Positions 50,413 through 59,436 of a stretch of 64,000 nt of DNA are shown here, piece by piece. The DNA is from Paraglaciecola sp. L3A3. Lineage in GTDB: Bacteria; Pseudomonadota; Gammaproteobacteria; Enterobacterales; Alteromonadaceae. The stretch lies in NCBI RefSeq assembly GCF_009796765.1, contig NZ_CP047023.1:2153501-2217500 (forward strand). The letters are read 5' to 3'. The notes below the pieces were generated by a model, which saw nothing but the letters and a program-made list of their open reading frames with translations, was not told where the DNA came from and ran no database searches. The translations under genes were made by a program, and so were the position numbers. Positions within the stretch are counted from its first letter, which is position 1. Every line of letters starts with the position of its first letter.

Positions 50413-51515
50413 TATTGTTGTTTTTTTCTGAGTAAATAACTGTTGTTACTGATTTGAGATACTTCAATATTGAAGGTTTCTTCTAGCGCAACTAAAACTT
50501 GGTCAAGTTTGTTAATTTTGTATCTACCGCCCACCTTCATATTCGCTACTTGTGGATCATTAATGATAAAAGTAGCATGGGTGAACCGAGACACCTCATT
50601 CACGAAATCACTCATTGTTTGACCATCAAAAATGAGTACACCCGTTTGCCATGCTTGCTGACGCTCTAATTCTTTGCTATCTAAATTTTGGATGTTTTTA
50701 GCTACATTTTTTAATGCTGCCTTACCTTCATACATGGCATTTAGAGTGACTTTCTGGCCCGCATCTAACATGCCCACTGTCGATAAAATAGTGTTCATAT
50801 GGTTAGCATCTTGCTCATTTCTTTCTTGTGAGAAAGGTGTGGTGATAAAGTCTTCAGTCACCGCAGATAGAGCAATACGTCCTTCTGTGACTAATACATC
50901 TAATAAATTGTCACGAAGTCTGACATTAAAGGCAGTACCAACAGCTTGTACACGTCCACCTGCTGCGTAAACTCTGAAAGGTTTATTGGCGTCTTTGGCC
51001 ACTTCGAAATGCGCTTCACCATAAACTAACCAAACGTTTCTATTATCTTCGGTGTAATCCACCTGAACGCGACTGTTGGTATTTAAATATATGACAGAAC
51101 CATCAACTAATTGGTGCTTATTTTGTTGACCAATGTTTGTTACATATAGACCGTTAGTTGTATATTCTGTTGTTTGTTTGCCTGAAAATACAAACAGTAT
51201 TATTGCCACAAAAAACATGCTGCATAATGCAAAGGCAGGACGAAATGCAAACCCTTGTAAAAATGATTGTTTTTGTTTTGCTGTATAATGCTTGGCATTT
51301 AACAATTGATGAATTTTTTCTACAGGTACATCGTCCCATACTTGGGCCAGTGACAAAAACTCACGCTTATTCTGTGGATCGCTTTCTATCCATTGTGCAA
51401 ATTCAGTTTGCTCGACCTTAGTTAAAGTAACGTCGCCATCCATTTTTATCAGCCAATCCGCGGCTATATCTTCAACGGATCTGGGAGCTGCAAATTTTAT
51501 GATATTGTGATTCAT
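50412..51515 (-). CDS. FecR-family anti-sigma / sigma-regulator protein
   Basis: Protein of 367 residues with FecR layout: a cytoplasmic N-terminal sigma-binding domain (about 1-80, DIAADWLIKMDGDVTL...WDDV), one membrane segment (about 90-108), a periplasmic FecR domain with GEAHFEVAKDANKPFRVYAAGGRVQAVGTAFNV, and a C-terminal STN-interacting domain (VNEVSRFTHATFIINDPQVANMKVGGRY). It holds the ECF sigma factor until the STN receptor reports ligand. It is 18 bases downstream of the sigma gene and upstream of the receptor gene, the classic fecI-fecR-fecA order. Confidence 0.94.
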   Translation of the reverse strand: MNHNIIKFAAPRSVEDIAADWLIKMDGDVTLTKVEQTEFAQWIESDPQNKREFLSLAQVWDDVPVEKIHQLLNAKHYTAKQKQSFLQGFAFRPAFALCSMFFVAIILFVFSGKQTTEYTTNGLYVTNIGQQNKHQLVDGSVIYLNTNSRVQVDYTEDNRNVWLVYGEAHFEVAKDANKPFRVYAAGGRVQAVGTAFNVRLRDNLLDVLVTEGRIALSAVTEDFITTPFSQERNEQDANHMNTILSTVGMLDAGQKVTLNAMYEGKAALKNVAKNIQNLDSKELERQQAWQTGVLIFDGQTMSDFVNEVSRFTHATFIINDPQVANMKVGGRYKINKLDQVLVALEETFNIEVSQISNNSYLLRKKQQ

Positions 51516-51533
51516 ATGCCCTTATCCGACTCT

Positions 51534-52076
51534 TTATTTTGACTGTTTATTTTTAATATTAGTGACACCATGTAAATCTATCTGGTGACGCTTTAAGTAA
51601 TCTCTACAACTCAAAGTTGCTGTTTTTAAGTGTTTCTCTACACTACTTAGCGAAATTTCTAATTGTTCCGCTATTGTTTGGTGTTTTAATCCGTGAATTT
51701 TTCTTAATAAAAATACTTTTCGGCACTTTTCTGGTAATTCAGACATAGCTTTACAATATATATCGACAGCTTTATTCGCATCGATTTCATGTTCTAAACT
51801 ATCGCCAATGGGATCATTTTCTTCACTGCTACAATCTTCTAAATAAACCGTCCTTTGATAGGATTTTTTACTTAATTCGTTCAATGCTAGATTTTTTGCA
51901 ATAGTGAACAAAAAAGCTTTAGGAAATTCAATTTCTTTGCTCAACTCAGCATTGTGTGCTTTTATATAGACCTCTTGTACTACGTCCTCAACTGTTTGCT
52001 CTGATTTCAAATATTTCATTAAAAACCGCTTTAAAAAATCGGTGTTTTCAATAAATATTTGAGAAATCATGGTCAT
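51534..52076 (-). CDS. ECF RNA polymerase sigma factor (FecI-like)
   Basis: Protein of 180 residues. Region 2 lies at about 8-70 (FLMKYLKSEQTVEDVVQEVYIKAHN, FPKAFLFTIAKNLALNEL) and region 4 at about 110-165 (LPEKCRKVFLLRKIHGLKHQ, then TIAEQLEISLSSVEKHLK). Length and motifs fit ECF sigma factors paired with FecR. It would direct polymerase to the receptor and perhaps to other genes of the polysaccharide locus. The spacing to the FecR-like gene is 18 bases. ATG at 52076 or the next ATG at 52070 are both possible. Confidence 0.94.
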   Translation of the reverse strand: MTMISQIFIENTDFLKRFLMKYLKSEQTVEDVVQEVYIKAHNAELSKEIEFPKAFLFTIAKNLALNELSKKSYQRTVYLEDCSSEENDPIGDSLEHEIDANKAVDIYCKAMSELPEKCRKVFLLRKIHGLKHQTIAEQLEISLSSVEKHLKTATLSCRDYLKRHQIDLHGVTNIKNKQSK

Positions 52077-52208
52077 ATAATTATGCCTTTTTGCATTGAA
52101 GTTGGATCGTGCTACTTACCAGTTTATTTAACATTATTAAGATCCATCTCTTATTGAATAAATTGAAATTTATCAAGCCATCTACATATTGAACAATCGA
52201 CTATTGTT

Positions 52209-52222
52209 AACCCGTAAAAATA
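52209..52222 (-). promoter_or_regulatory. TATTTTTACGGGTT motif upstream of sigma factor
   Basis: Read on the minus strand this is TATTTTTACGGGTT, identical over 14 bases to the copy at 38434-38447, and about 133 bases upstream of the sigma-factor start. Confidence 0.5.
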
Positions 52223-52285
52223 ATATTTAAAATATGATAAGAATAAATTGAATACTTGTCAGTTTACTATAAGAAAGACTTTGGC

Positions 52286-52321
52286 ACCCAAATGAAATGT
52301 TAATTTAGACCTCATTTGGGT
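52286..52321. other. hairpin near end of sulfatase gene
   Basis: ACCCAAATGA (52286-52295) and TCATTTGGGT (52312-52321) pair perfectly. It lies beyond the stop of the minus-strand sulfatase; the T tract is missing on that strand, so it is only a possible terminator. Confidence 0.45.
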
Positions 52322-52363
52322 TTCTCAATTATTGAGTTCTGGAAAAAAAATTAAGTCTAATTG

Positions 52364-53893
52364 TTATAAAGCTGGCCATGCTTTAGGCCGTTTATTTGAA
52401 TCATTAACGCCGCTCATTGTTCTGTAACTGTTGATAACGTCATTGTTATCCAAGGGGTCATTGACAACTTTTTTCCATTCTTCCAGCTTTTCCATCATTT
52501 TCTTAATCCGCATTTTATGTTCTGGTTTATTAGCTAAATTAACCATTTCTAACGGATCTTTATGCATATCGAATAATTGGGTTTTCTTTAACATCGGATA
52601 ATAGATCAATTTATAATCATCGGTGCGTAACATACGCTGAAAATGACGATAACTGCCATAAATGCTTGAGTAGATCTTGTCTTTTTCGCCACGTACTAGA
52701 GGAGCAATGCTCGGCGCTTGGACACTTTTAGGTATCTCCAAACCTGCCATGTCCACAATCGAAGGAAATACACTATTTAAATAAAACATTCCAGTAGCAG
52801 ATTTCCCTACTGGGACATTTGGTCCTTGCATAATAAAGGGAGCTCTTATGCTATGATCATATTGATTTTGTTTACCCAATAGGCCATGTTTTCCTACAGA
52901 TAAACCATGATCTGCGGTAAATACTATTAAGGTATTATCTAATTGCCCAGAATTTTTTAATGCCTCTAAAACACGACCTATTTGCGCATCAGTGTGTTCT
53001 ATCATGGCGTAATATTCACCAATGGCTTTTTTCACTGCATAGGGAGTACGTGGATTGTTTTCTAATATTTCATCTCGAATATAGAAATCCCCTTGATTGA
53101 ATGGGTGAGTTGGTAAGAAATTAGCGGGTAAATCTATTGTGTCGCCAGGATATTTACCCATATAACTTTGTGGTGCTTGCCTTGGGTCATGAGGGGCGAG
53201 AAACCCTACATACATCATAAATGGTTTTTCTTGTTTATGTTTTAGGAAATCAACTGCTGCATCAGCAATCACTTCACTGGTATGTTTTTGGGCTTTGTAT
53301 GCTCGAAAATTTGTTTGATTACTTTTCGATGGTACATAATCAACAAACTCAGTATTGAACTGTCCACCTTTATGTAAGTGAGCCATGCCGTGCATAAAAA
53401 TGGCCTGGCCTTCGGAAAAACTGGTTTCCCAATCTTGCTCAGATAAGTGCCATTTTCCGGTCATAAAAGTGTGATAGCCATTATCCTTAAAGGTTTCTCC
53501 CATTAATTTAATGCTGTCTTTCGTTTTGGCATCTAGTTTTTCTGGCCCACGACCAGTTTGATATAAGTGCCTACCAGTATTGATCATACGACGACTTGGT
53601 GAGCAGACTGCACCAGACCAGCTTCCCTGATTAAATACATGAGTAAAACTCATGCCGTTATGAGCCAGCGCATCAATATTGGGAGTGGAAATACGGTCGT
53701 TGCCAAAAGCATGAACAGTATCATAGGCTTGGTCATCAGTTAGGATAAATAGCACGTTGGTTTTGTCAGTATTGGCTAATACGGAGGCACTATATAAAAA
53801 GCCCAAACATATTAAAGCGGCGATACTCAGTTTATTGCGCATTGTTATATATGTCGATGCACGTTGTGCATCTGTTAAGTCTGTATGTTTCAT
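52364..53893 (-). CDS. type I sulfatase
   Basis: Sulfatase of 509 residues. A signal peptide ends near residue 41 (SVLANTDK) after a long N-terminal tail. ILTDDQAYDTVHAFG has the metal-binding DD; AVCSPSRRMINTGRH contains the formylglycine Cys (about 97); GKWHLSEQDWE and FTADHGLSVGKHGLLGKQ follow. The last motif resembles choline-sulfatase or iduronate-sulfatase-like S1 enzymes. AAGGGG lies about 14 bases before the start. It is divergent from the next sulfatase across the palindrome at 53946-53970. Sulfate position is unknown. Confidence 0.93.
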   Translation of the reverse strand: MKHTDLTDAQRASTYITMRNKLSIAALICLGFLYSASVLANTDKTNVLFILTDDQAYDTVHAFGNDRISTPNIDALAHNGMSFTHVFNQGSWSGAVCSPSRRMINTGRHLYQTGRGPEKLDAKTKDSIKLMGETFKDNGYHTFMTGKWHLSEQDWETSFSEGQAIFMHGMAHLHKGGQFNTEFVDYVPSKSNQTNFRAYKAQKHTSEVIADAAVDFLKHKQEKPFMMYVGFLAPHDPRQAPQSYMGKYPGDTIDLPANFLPTHPFNQGDFYIRDEILENNPRTPYAVKKAIGEYYAMIEHTDAQIGRVLEALKNSGQLDNTLIVFTADHGLSVGKHGLLGKQNQYDHSIRAPFIMQGPNVPVGKSATGMFYLNSVFPSIVDMAGLEIPKSVQAPSIAPLVRGEKDKIYSSIYGSYRHFQRMLRTDDYKLIYYPMLKKTQLFDMHKDPLEMVNLANKPEHKMRIKKMMEKLEEWKKVVNDPLDNNDVINSYRTMSGVNDSNKRPKAWPAL

Positions 53894-53945
53894 AATCTAA
53901 TTAATAACCCCTTAAACGTGTATATGTTTGACCATATTTATTGTG

Positions 53946-53970
53946 AAAACCGTAAAAATTTTACGGTTTT
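53946..53970. promoter_or_regulatory. palindrome between divergent sulfatase genes
   Basis: AAAACCGTAAAA, one A, then TTTTACGGTTTT: two exact 12-bp inverted arms in the 339-base divergent spacer. Its TTTTACGG half resembles the ACGGG motifs upstream of the sigma-factor, receptor and lipoprotein genes, in both directions. It could be an operator or, because of its AT-rich ends, a terminator-like hairpin. Confidence 0.5.
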
Positions 53971-54262
53971 TATGTGTTTATCTTGTTACTTGTTCATTGC
54001 ATTAAATTGTTTTTCAGATAAATGCATACCTAAAGACGAAGACAAAAATGAATAGAAGATATTTTTAGCGTTAACCGCCGCTGGAGCTGGTGCAGTGATG
54101 CAGTCAATCTGGATGGTCATATTAACTAGTTAATCTAGGTAGAAGTGAGATTTTGACTAGGGCACTAGTGAGTTATTACTATTAGCACCCTAGTTTTTGC
54201 AATGTAAGGCCTGTTAATTTGGGGCTTACATTTTGACTATAAATTTAAAAGTAGATATTGAT

Positions 54263-55915
54263 ATGAAATTAACTAAGAATATTCGACCATCATTACTGAT
54301 TTGGCCTGCACTCAGTGTGTTGTTGTCCTGCACTTACGAAAGCACTAAACAGACTCCTGCTGAGCTTGTATCTACGCCCTCTAAACCGAACGTTTTATTT
54401 ATATTGGTAGATGATTTGGGTTATGCCGACTTAAGTGTCATGGGCAGTGAATATTATGAAACTCCGAACATTGACAAAATTGCAAAGTCCGGGACTATAT
54501 TCACTAATGGATATGCTGGTTCTAGAGTATGTAGTCCTTCTAGGGCAAGCCTAATGACAGGGCAGTTTACTGCTAGGCATGGCATAACACAATACGAAGG
54601 CAAGCGAACTACAGGGCAAGAATGGAAGCAAAGAAATAGACATACAAAGTTACTTCCCCCAGAATTTAAACTTCATTTAGATCAAAGTTCTACGACTCTT
54701 CCTGAAGCCTTCAAAGAACAGGGATACGCCACGTTTTTTGCTGGCAAATGGCATTTAGGCAGTAAAGAAGAAAATTCATTGCCAACCGACCATGGTTTCG
54801 ACGTAAATCAAGGAGGAAACCAAGCAGGTGGTCCAAGTGGTGGCTTTTTTTCTCCATTTAAAAATCCTAATTTGACTAATTTACCTGAAGAAAAAGGCAT
54901 GAGCCTATCGATGAAACTGGCAAAAGAAACATCAATCTTTATTGAAGATAATAAAGACGAGCCATTTTTTGCTTACCTTTCTTTTTATGCGGTTCATGCT
55001 CCTATCCAAACTTCAGAAGAAAAGTGGCGTAAATATAGAGATAAAGCTGAAAAAATGGGGATCCATCAATCAGGCTTTGAAATGGAAAGAGTGTTGCCTG
55101 CAAGAAAATATCAAGACAACCCGGTATATGCAGGTTTAATTGAGCAAGTTGATGAAGCGGTTGGTAGTGTGATGCAAACATTGCAAAAGCTTAATTTAAC
55201 TGAAAATACTATTGTTATTTTTACGTCTGACAACGGCGGCGTAACCTCTGGCGATAACTATTCTACTAATCACCTAAGTTTACGTGGTGGTAAAGGGTAC
55301 CAATGGGAAGGCGGGATGAGAGTGCCTTATTTTGTTTATGTGCCTTGGTTACAACAAAGCAATGAAAGTATTGATGAACCTGTTTCAGGAACTGATTTAT
55401 TTCCTACATTATTAGACTTAGCTGGATTACCACTTAAGCCTGATGCGCATCTTGATGGGGTGAGTATTAAACCGCTTATTGAAGGTCGAGCCATACAATC
55501 CAGAGCTTTATACTGGCATTATCCACATTACGGAAATCAAGGTGGAGAACCTAGTTCTATCATTAGAAAAGGGCAGTGGAAATTAATTCATTATTGGGAA
55601 GATGGCCGCAATGAATTATATAATTTAGCTACGGATATAAGTGAACGCCATGACTTAGCAGCTCGTCATCCTGAGCAAACTGAAAAACTAAAGACACAAC
55701 TTATCCAATGGTTAGCTTCGATGGATACACATTATGCTGCTGAAGATCCAACTTGGAATAAAATTGCACGTCAAAAACGTTTAGAAGAACATAAAACTAT
55801 ATTATTGCCCAAACTTGAAAAGCAACGAAAAGAAATGCTTTTACCCGATTGGTCACCGAATAATAATTGGTGGGGGAGTCAAATAACGCATAAAGATATT
55901 GGGGCAAAGCAGTAG
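54263..55915 (+). CDS. type I sulfatase lipoprotein
   Basis: Sulfatase of 550 residues with a lipoprotein signal (VLLSC, Cys about 23 from this start). ILVDDLGYADLSVMG has the metal-binding DD at about 50-51; SRVCSPSRASLMTGQ has the formylglycine Cys at about residue 90; GKWHLGS, FTSDNGGVTSGD and the C-terminal GQWKLIHYWEDGRNELYNL complete an arylsulfatase-A-like layout. I choose the ATG at 54263 over a TTG at 54233. A tail rich in charged residues (KKLEKQRKEMLLPDW-like) may be an extra helix. The SGNH esterase gene follows after 182 bases. Confidence 0.93.
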   Translation: MKLTKNIRPSLLIWPALSVLLSCTYESTKQTPAELVSTPSKPNVLFILVDDLGYADLSVMGSEYYETPNIDKIAKSGTIFTNGYAGSRVCSPSRASLMTGQFTARHGITQYEGKRTTGQEWKQRNRHTKLLPPEFKLHLDQSSTTLPEAFKEQGYATFFAGKWHLGSKEENSLPTDHGFDVNQGGNQAGGPSGGFFSPFKNPNLTNLPEEKGMSLSMKLAKETSIFIEDNKDEPFFAYLSFYAVHAPIQTSEEKWRKYRDKAEKMGIHQSGFEMERVLPARKYQDNPVYAGLIEQVDEAVGSVMQTLQKLNLTENTIVIFTSDNGGVTSGDNYSTNHLSLRGGKGYQWEGGMRVPYFVYVPWLQQSNESIDEPVSGTDLFPTLLDLAGLPLKPDAHLDGVSIKPLIEGRAIQSRALYWHYPHYGNQGGEPSSIIRKGQWKLIHYWEDGRNELYNLATDISERHDLAARHPEQTEKLKTQLIQWLASMDTHYAAEDPTWNKIARQKRLEEHKTILLPKLEKQRKEMLLPDWSPNNNWWGSQITHKDIGAKQ

Positions 55916-55970
55916 CAGTTAAAACCACTTTTTTTAATAAGTGATTTAGGCTGTAATTTACTGGATGTCA

Positions 55971-56024
55971 TTGATTGACACTAAATTGATTGACACTAAA
56001 TTGATTGACACTAAATTGATTGAC
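55971..56024 (+). repeat. 15-bp tandem repeat, 3.6 copies
   Basis: TTGATTGACACTAAA is repeated head-to-tail three times and then begins a fourth (TTGATTGAC). It lies between the sulfatase stop and the SGNH gene, about 75 bases upstream of the latter. It could be slipped-strand variation in a promoter region. Confidence 0.9.
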
Positions 56025-56097
56025 GGATAATTGAATATATATTGTTCGTCTTTTATATGTATAAAGTAACATTCGATCAACATATGAAGGAGGATCT

Positions 56098-56832
56098 ATG
56101 TTTAAATGTCTTTTCATTATGACCCTTAGTTTACTGTTTTTACTGGGATGTAGTGCACAACCGTATCAAGCTGAAACGGGCTCTGAAGTGGAGATAAACG
56201 CCACAGGAAAATGGTCACCTATAGTTGAAGATAATTTACCTAATGTGTTAATTCTAGGAGATTCAATTTCAATAGGTTATACCCTTAAAGTGAGAGAATT
56301 ACTAACAGGACAAGCTAATGTGTTTCGCCCTAATATTAACAATGGGCAAAAAGCTGAAAATTGCCAGGGCACTGAGTTTGGAGTGGGTCAAATTACTCGC
56401 TGGATTGGCGATAAAAAATGGGATGTTATCCATTTTAATTGGGGATTACATGATCTAAAACATGTGCAACCAGACTCAAGAAAAAATTCCAATAATTTTA
56501 ATCATCCTCGTCAAGCTGAACCACAAATTTATCGTACAAATTTAGTTAAAATTGTTGAACAGTTGCAAACTACGGGGGCTAAATTAGTATTTGCTACTAC
56601 TACCCCATATCCGGATGGTGTTAAACCAGCTCGCGCACCTATAGATGCGCTCGTTTATAACGATATAGCGCTACAACTTATGATTGAAAAAGGAATTCAA
56701 ATAAATGATTTGTATGCCTTGTCAGAAAATAAATTAGAGCAAATCCAATTACCCAAAAATGTACATTTTAATGAACAAGGGCGTAAGTTACAGGCTGCTC
56801 AAGTGGCAAAAGTGATTCAACCCCTATTGTGA
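56098..56832 (+). CDS. SGNH-hydrolase lipoprotein, probable carbohydrate esterase
   Basis: Protein of 244 residues with a lipoprotein signal (LLGC, Cys at residue 18). Block I is VLILGDSISIGY (nucleophile Ser in GDS), the middle block is HFNWGLHDLKHV, and the C-terminal catalytic block is KNVHFNEQGR (Asp position read as Asn, His retained), so the catalytic dyad or triad may be atypical. SGNH esterases in polysaccharide loci remove acetyl groups from sugars. GGAGGA lies before the ATG. It is downstream of a lipoprotein sulfatase, and the two may act together at the cell surface. Confidence 0.85.
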   Translation: MFKCLFIMTLSLLFLLGCSAQPYQAETGSEVEINATGKWSPIVEDNLPNVLILGDSISIGYTLKVRELLTGQANVFRPNINNGQKAENCQGTEFGVGQITRWIGDKKWDVIHFNWGLHDLKHVQPDSRKNSNNFNHPRQAEPQIYRTNLVKIVEQLQTTGAKLVFATTTPYPDGVKPARAPIDALVYNDIALQLMIEKGIQINDLYALSENKLEQIQLPKNVHFNEQGRKLQAAQVAKVIQPLL

Positions 56833-57244
56833 CTTTCTTTAGCGAAATACATTAGGGGCTGTTGATCTTTGCTGAATATTTTTGCAGCGAATTGAACGGT
56901 ATGAATACAATAAAGTACGAGTGTGATCTAGTTGCTCTACATGAATGAGTGCTGAGGCAGCAAAAATACTGCCCGCAGGCAGGGACTGCCTAAACGTTTA
57001 CTTGATGACGAAATTTTTGTGGATAGCAAGGCGAGTTGTCGTTTGCAATAGCTGGCTATTGTTAGACAATCTAACGCCGCTAGGCGCAAAAAGAGCATTA
57101 TCGAGAGGTTCGGCTTATCCAATATTCAGGTTAACTAGATTGGCATTAATTGATCGATTCAGAACACAAATTTAAGTTTAGCGTTGTTCCGACTAGGTTA
57201 ACTACGTATGATTAGCTCTACACAGCTAACAGACAATAATCAAG
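56833..57244. other. intergenic region carrying repeat R1
   Basis: About 0.4 kb, mainly repeat R1 copy B. Two short frames running through it are shadows of the repeat. Confidence 0.5.
56994..57132 (+). repeat. dispersed repeat R1, copy B
   Basis: Close match to 2893-3032 over its full length, including GATGACGAAATTTTT, TAGCAAGGC, GCTATTGTTAGACAATC, GGCGCAAAAAGAGC and CGGCTTATCC. Both are in the plus orientation, about 54 kb apart. Confidence 0.8.
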
Positions 57245-57604
57245 ATGACAGATAATAAAATTCCATCAGCCGATTTTATGGCACAAGTAAAAACTACCCA
57301 AACATTATGGGCACTACAAGATAAGGCCAGTGAAGGCTGGGTAGTACTTGATTCTATTAACTTTGAAAATGCCGATGTTATGCCGGTATGGTCTAGCATG
57401 GTATTAGCTAAAAAGCATTGTGTTGACGAATGGCAAGACTATGTACCAATGGCCATCAGCCTTTCTGATTGGTTAGAATATTGGGTTGAGGACTTAGCCG
57501 AAGACAATGTGTTAATTGGTGTAGAATGGTTAGATGCCGGTGAATATTTAGAGCTAGAGTTGGCTGAATTTAGTCAGATGTTAGCTAAATTAGAAGCCTT
57601 GTAA
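57245..57604 (+). CDS. DUF2750-family protein
   Basis: Small cytoplasmic protein of 119 residues. TLWALQDKASEGWVVLD, VMPVWSSMVLAKKHCVDEWQ and the following PMAISLSDWLEYWVEDLAEDNV match the DUF2750 pattern of conserved Trp and acidic residues. No signal peptide or known catalytic residues are visible. Function of this family is unknown. It is not obviously part of the glycan system. A shared terminator separates it from the convergent fucose operon. Confidence 0.8.
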   Translation: MTDNKIPSADFMAQVKTTQTLWALQDKASEGWVVLDSINFENADVMPVWSSMVLAKKHCVDEWQDYVPMAISLSDWLEYWVEDLAEDNVLIGVEWLDAGEYLELELAEFSQMLAKLEAL

Positions 57605-57665
57605 TAGTGTAACAAAAAGTCGATGTTTTAAATTATTATCACTATTTGTGTAACTCAATGAAAAT

Positions 57666-57694
57666 AAAAAAGCCTCTAGATAGAGGCTTTTTTA
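57666..57694. terminator. bidirectional intrinsic terminator
   Basis: GCCTCTA (57672-57678) and TAGAGGC (57681-57687) with flanking A and T runs. It ends both the DUF2750 gene and the minus-strand fucose operon. Confidence 0.92.
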
Positions 57695-57698
57695 TTGG

Positions 57699-58544
57699 CT
57701 ATTTTGTATATTCAACTACGGTCTGATTTTGAGTTCCAAGGCCTTCAATGCTTAAGGCTATTTTATCTCCAGGGTTTAAGTATACTGGTGGTTTTTGGCC
57801 AAGTCCCACACCTGGGGGGGTACCAGTTGAAATCACATCGCCTGGTTGTAAGCTCATGAATTGGCTTAAGTAGCTAACGATAAAGGCAGGTTTAAATACC
57901 ATAGTATTGGTATTTCCGTTTTGGAACCTTTTACCGTTCACTTCTAACCACATTGACAAGTTTTCTGGATCACTTACTTCGTCACAGGTGACTAACCATG
58001 GGCCGATTGGACCGAAAGTATCACAGCCTTTTCCTTTGTCCCATTGGTTACCTTTTTCAAGTTGGAATGTACGTTCTGATACATCGTTACACACACAATA
58101 GCCAGCGATATGATCCTTTGCTTCTTCCTCAGTCACATAAGAAGTGTGTTTACCAATAACAATGGCCAATTCTACTTCCCAATCAAGTTTGTCACTGTTT
58201 TTAGGTTGCACGATGTCGTCGTTAGGTCCACAAACAGCACTTGTTGCTTTAGTAAAAATTTCTGGTTCTGCAGGAATAGGCATGCCCGATTCTGCCGCGT
58301 GATCTGCATAGTTAAGGCCTACACAAAGAAATTTTCCTACATTGCCGACACATGCGCCGTATCTAACATTACCTTCAACAACCGGTAAGCTATTAATATC
58401 AATTGTTTTAATTTTATCTAATTGAGTTAATAAGGTTTCGCCATTAATGTCTGCCACTATGCTTGAAAGGCAACGTATATTACCATCGTTATCGATTATG
58501 CCTGGTTTTTCTTGACCTAAAGGTCCATAACGTAAAAGTTTCAT
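57699..58544 (-). CDS. FAH-family hydrolase, probable 2,4-diketo-3-deoxy-L-fuconate hydrolase
   Basis: Cytoplasmic protein of 281 residues of the fumarylacetoacetate-hydrolase family. LCVGLNYADHAAESGMP, the metal-binding LDWEVELAIVIGK, and a following GYCVCNDVSERTFQ plus DVISTGTPPGVGLGQ are typical of these enzymes. In the non-phosphorylative fucose pathway of Xanthomonas-type bacteria an FAH-family enzyme cleaves 2,4-diketo-3-deoxy-L-fuconate to pyruvate and lactate, the last step. Its neighbours (SDR, aldo/keto reductase, dehydratase, FucP, mutarotase) place it here. 58 bases separate it from the SDR gene. Confidence 0.9.
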   Translation of the reverse strand: MKLLRYGPLGQEKPGIIDNDGNIRCLSSIVADINGETLLTQLDKIKTIDINSLPVVEGNVRYGACVGNVGKFLCVGLNYADHAAESGMPIPAEPEIFTKATSAVCGPNDDIVQPKNSDKLDWEVELAIVIGKHTSYVTEEEAKDHIAGYCVCNDVSERTFQLEKGNQWDKGKGCDTFGPIGPWLVTCDEVSDPENLSMWLEVNGKRFQNGNTNTMVFKPAFIVSYLSQFMSLQPGDVISTGTPPGVGLGQKPPVYLNPGDKIALSIEGLGTQNQTVVEYTK

Positions 58545-58602
58545 TGTTGAGTCCTATATATTCATTTAATAATTTTGAGCTACTAGCTATAAATTTAAGT
58601 GT

Positions 58603-59376
58603 TTAGTTATTTAGAGTAACAAAGCCACCATCAATCGGGAAGTTACTACCCGTGATAAATGAAGCCTCGTCAGAGCATAAATATTCCACTAAAGCGGCAA
58701 TTTCTTGGGGCTGTCCCATACGGCCTATTGGCTGACTTTTAGATAATTTTTCGAACATTTCATCGCGATTGTCAGGGTAATTATTATCTAAAAAGTTGTC
58801 GACAAATGGCGTGTGCACGCGGCCTGGAGAAATACAGTTACAACGAATACCGTCAGCAATATAATCTCGCGCGACAGAATAAGTCATAGTTAACACAGCC
58901 CCTTTACTCATAGAGTAAGCAAACCTATCAGTAATACCTACCGAAGAAGCAATTGAGGCCATGTTGATAATCACCCCACTTTTTTGTTGTTTCATGGCTT
59001 CGATACAAGCCGAAACACAATTATATACACCTTTAACATTTACGTTATATAGACGATCTAAATCTGCTTCACTGGTATTTTCTATGTTACCTATGTGTGC
59101 AATACCTGCATTATTAACAAGTATGTCGATAGCATTTTCTTCGATAATATTTTTGAACAATAACGTAACGTCTTTATGGTTGGCAATATCTAACTTATAA
59201 GCTTCTGCTAAACCACCTTGCGCACTGATAAGGTTGACTGTTTCTGTGGCTGCATTAATGTCTAGGTCAACCACAATAATCTTTAAATCTTTTTGTGCAA
59301 GACGTAAACAGATACTTTGACCAATACCACTGCCACCACCTGTTACTAATGCTACTTTCTTTTTGTTACTTGTCAT
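58603..59376 (-). CDS. SDR-family oxidoreductase, probable 2-keto-3-deoxy-L-fuconate dehydrogenase
   Basis: Short-chain dehydrogenase of 257 residues. TGGGSGIG near the N terminus binds NAD(P), NNAGIA is the structural motif, and the catalytic Ser-Tyr-Lys is carried by MASIASSVG and AYSMSK. DGGFVTL near the end is typical. By position it should oxidise 2-keto-3-deoxy-L-fuconate to the 2,4-diketo acid cleaved by the next gene product. An alternative role as L-fucose dehydrogenase cannot be excluded, because both SDR and AKR types of that enzyme exist. Confidence 0.9.
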   Translation of the reverse strand: MTSNKKKVALVTGGGSGIGQSICLRLAQKDLKIIVVDLDINAATETVNLISAQGGLAEAYKLDIANHKDVTLLFKNIIEENAIDILVNNAGIAHIGNIENTSEADLDRLYNVNVKGVYNCVSACIEAMKQQKSGVIINMASIASSVGITDRFAYSMSKGAVLTMTYSVARDYIADGIRCNCISPGRVHTPFVDNFLDNNYPDNRDEMFEKLSKSQPIGRMGQPQEIAALVEYLCSDEASFITGSNFPIDGGFVTLNN

Positions 59377-59436
59377 GTTTATTCCAAATCTATGTTTTAT
59401 TAATACGCCTAAAGACGGGGTAGGTGTGTTCTTCGA

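Noticed and set aside
55971..56024. Possible CRISPR or iteron origin
   Set aside because: The 15-bp units are contiguous with no spacers, and there is no replication initiator gene in the window.
56945..57175. 76-residue frame in the spacer after the SGNH gene
   Set aside because: It runs through dispersed repeat R1 and is not kept in the other copy.
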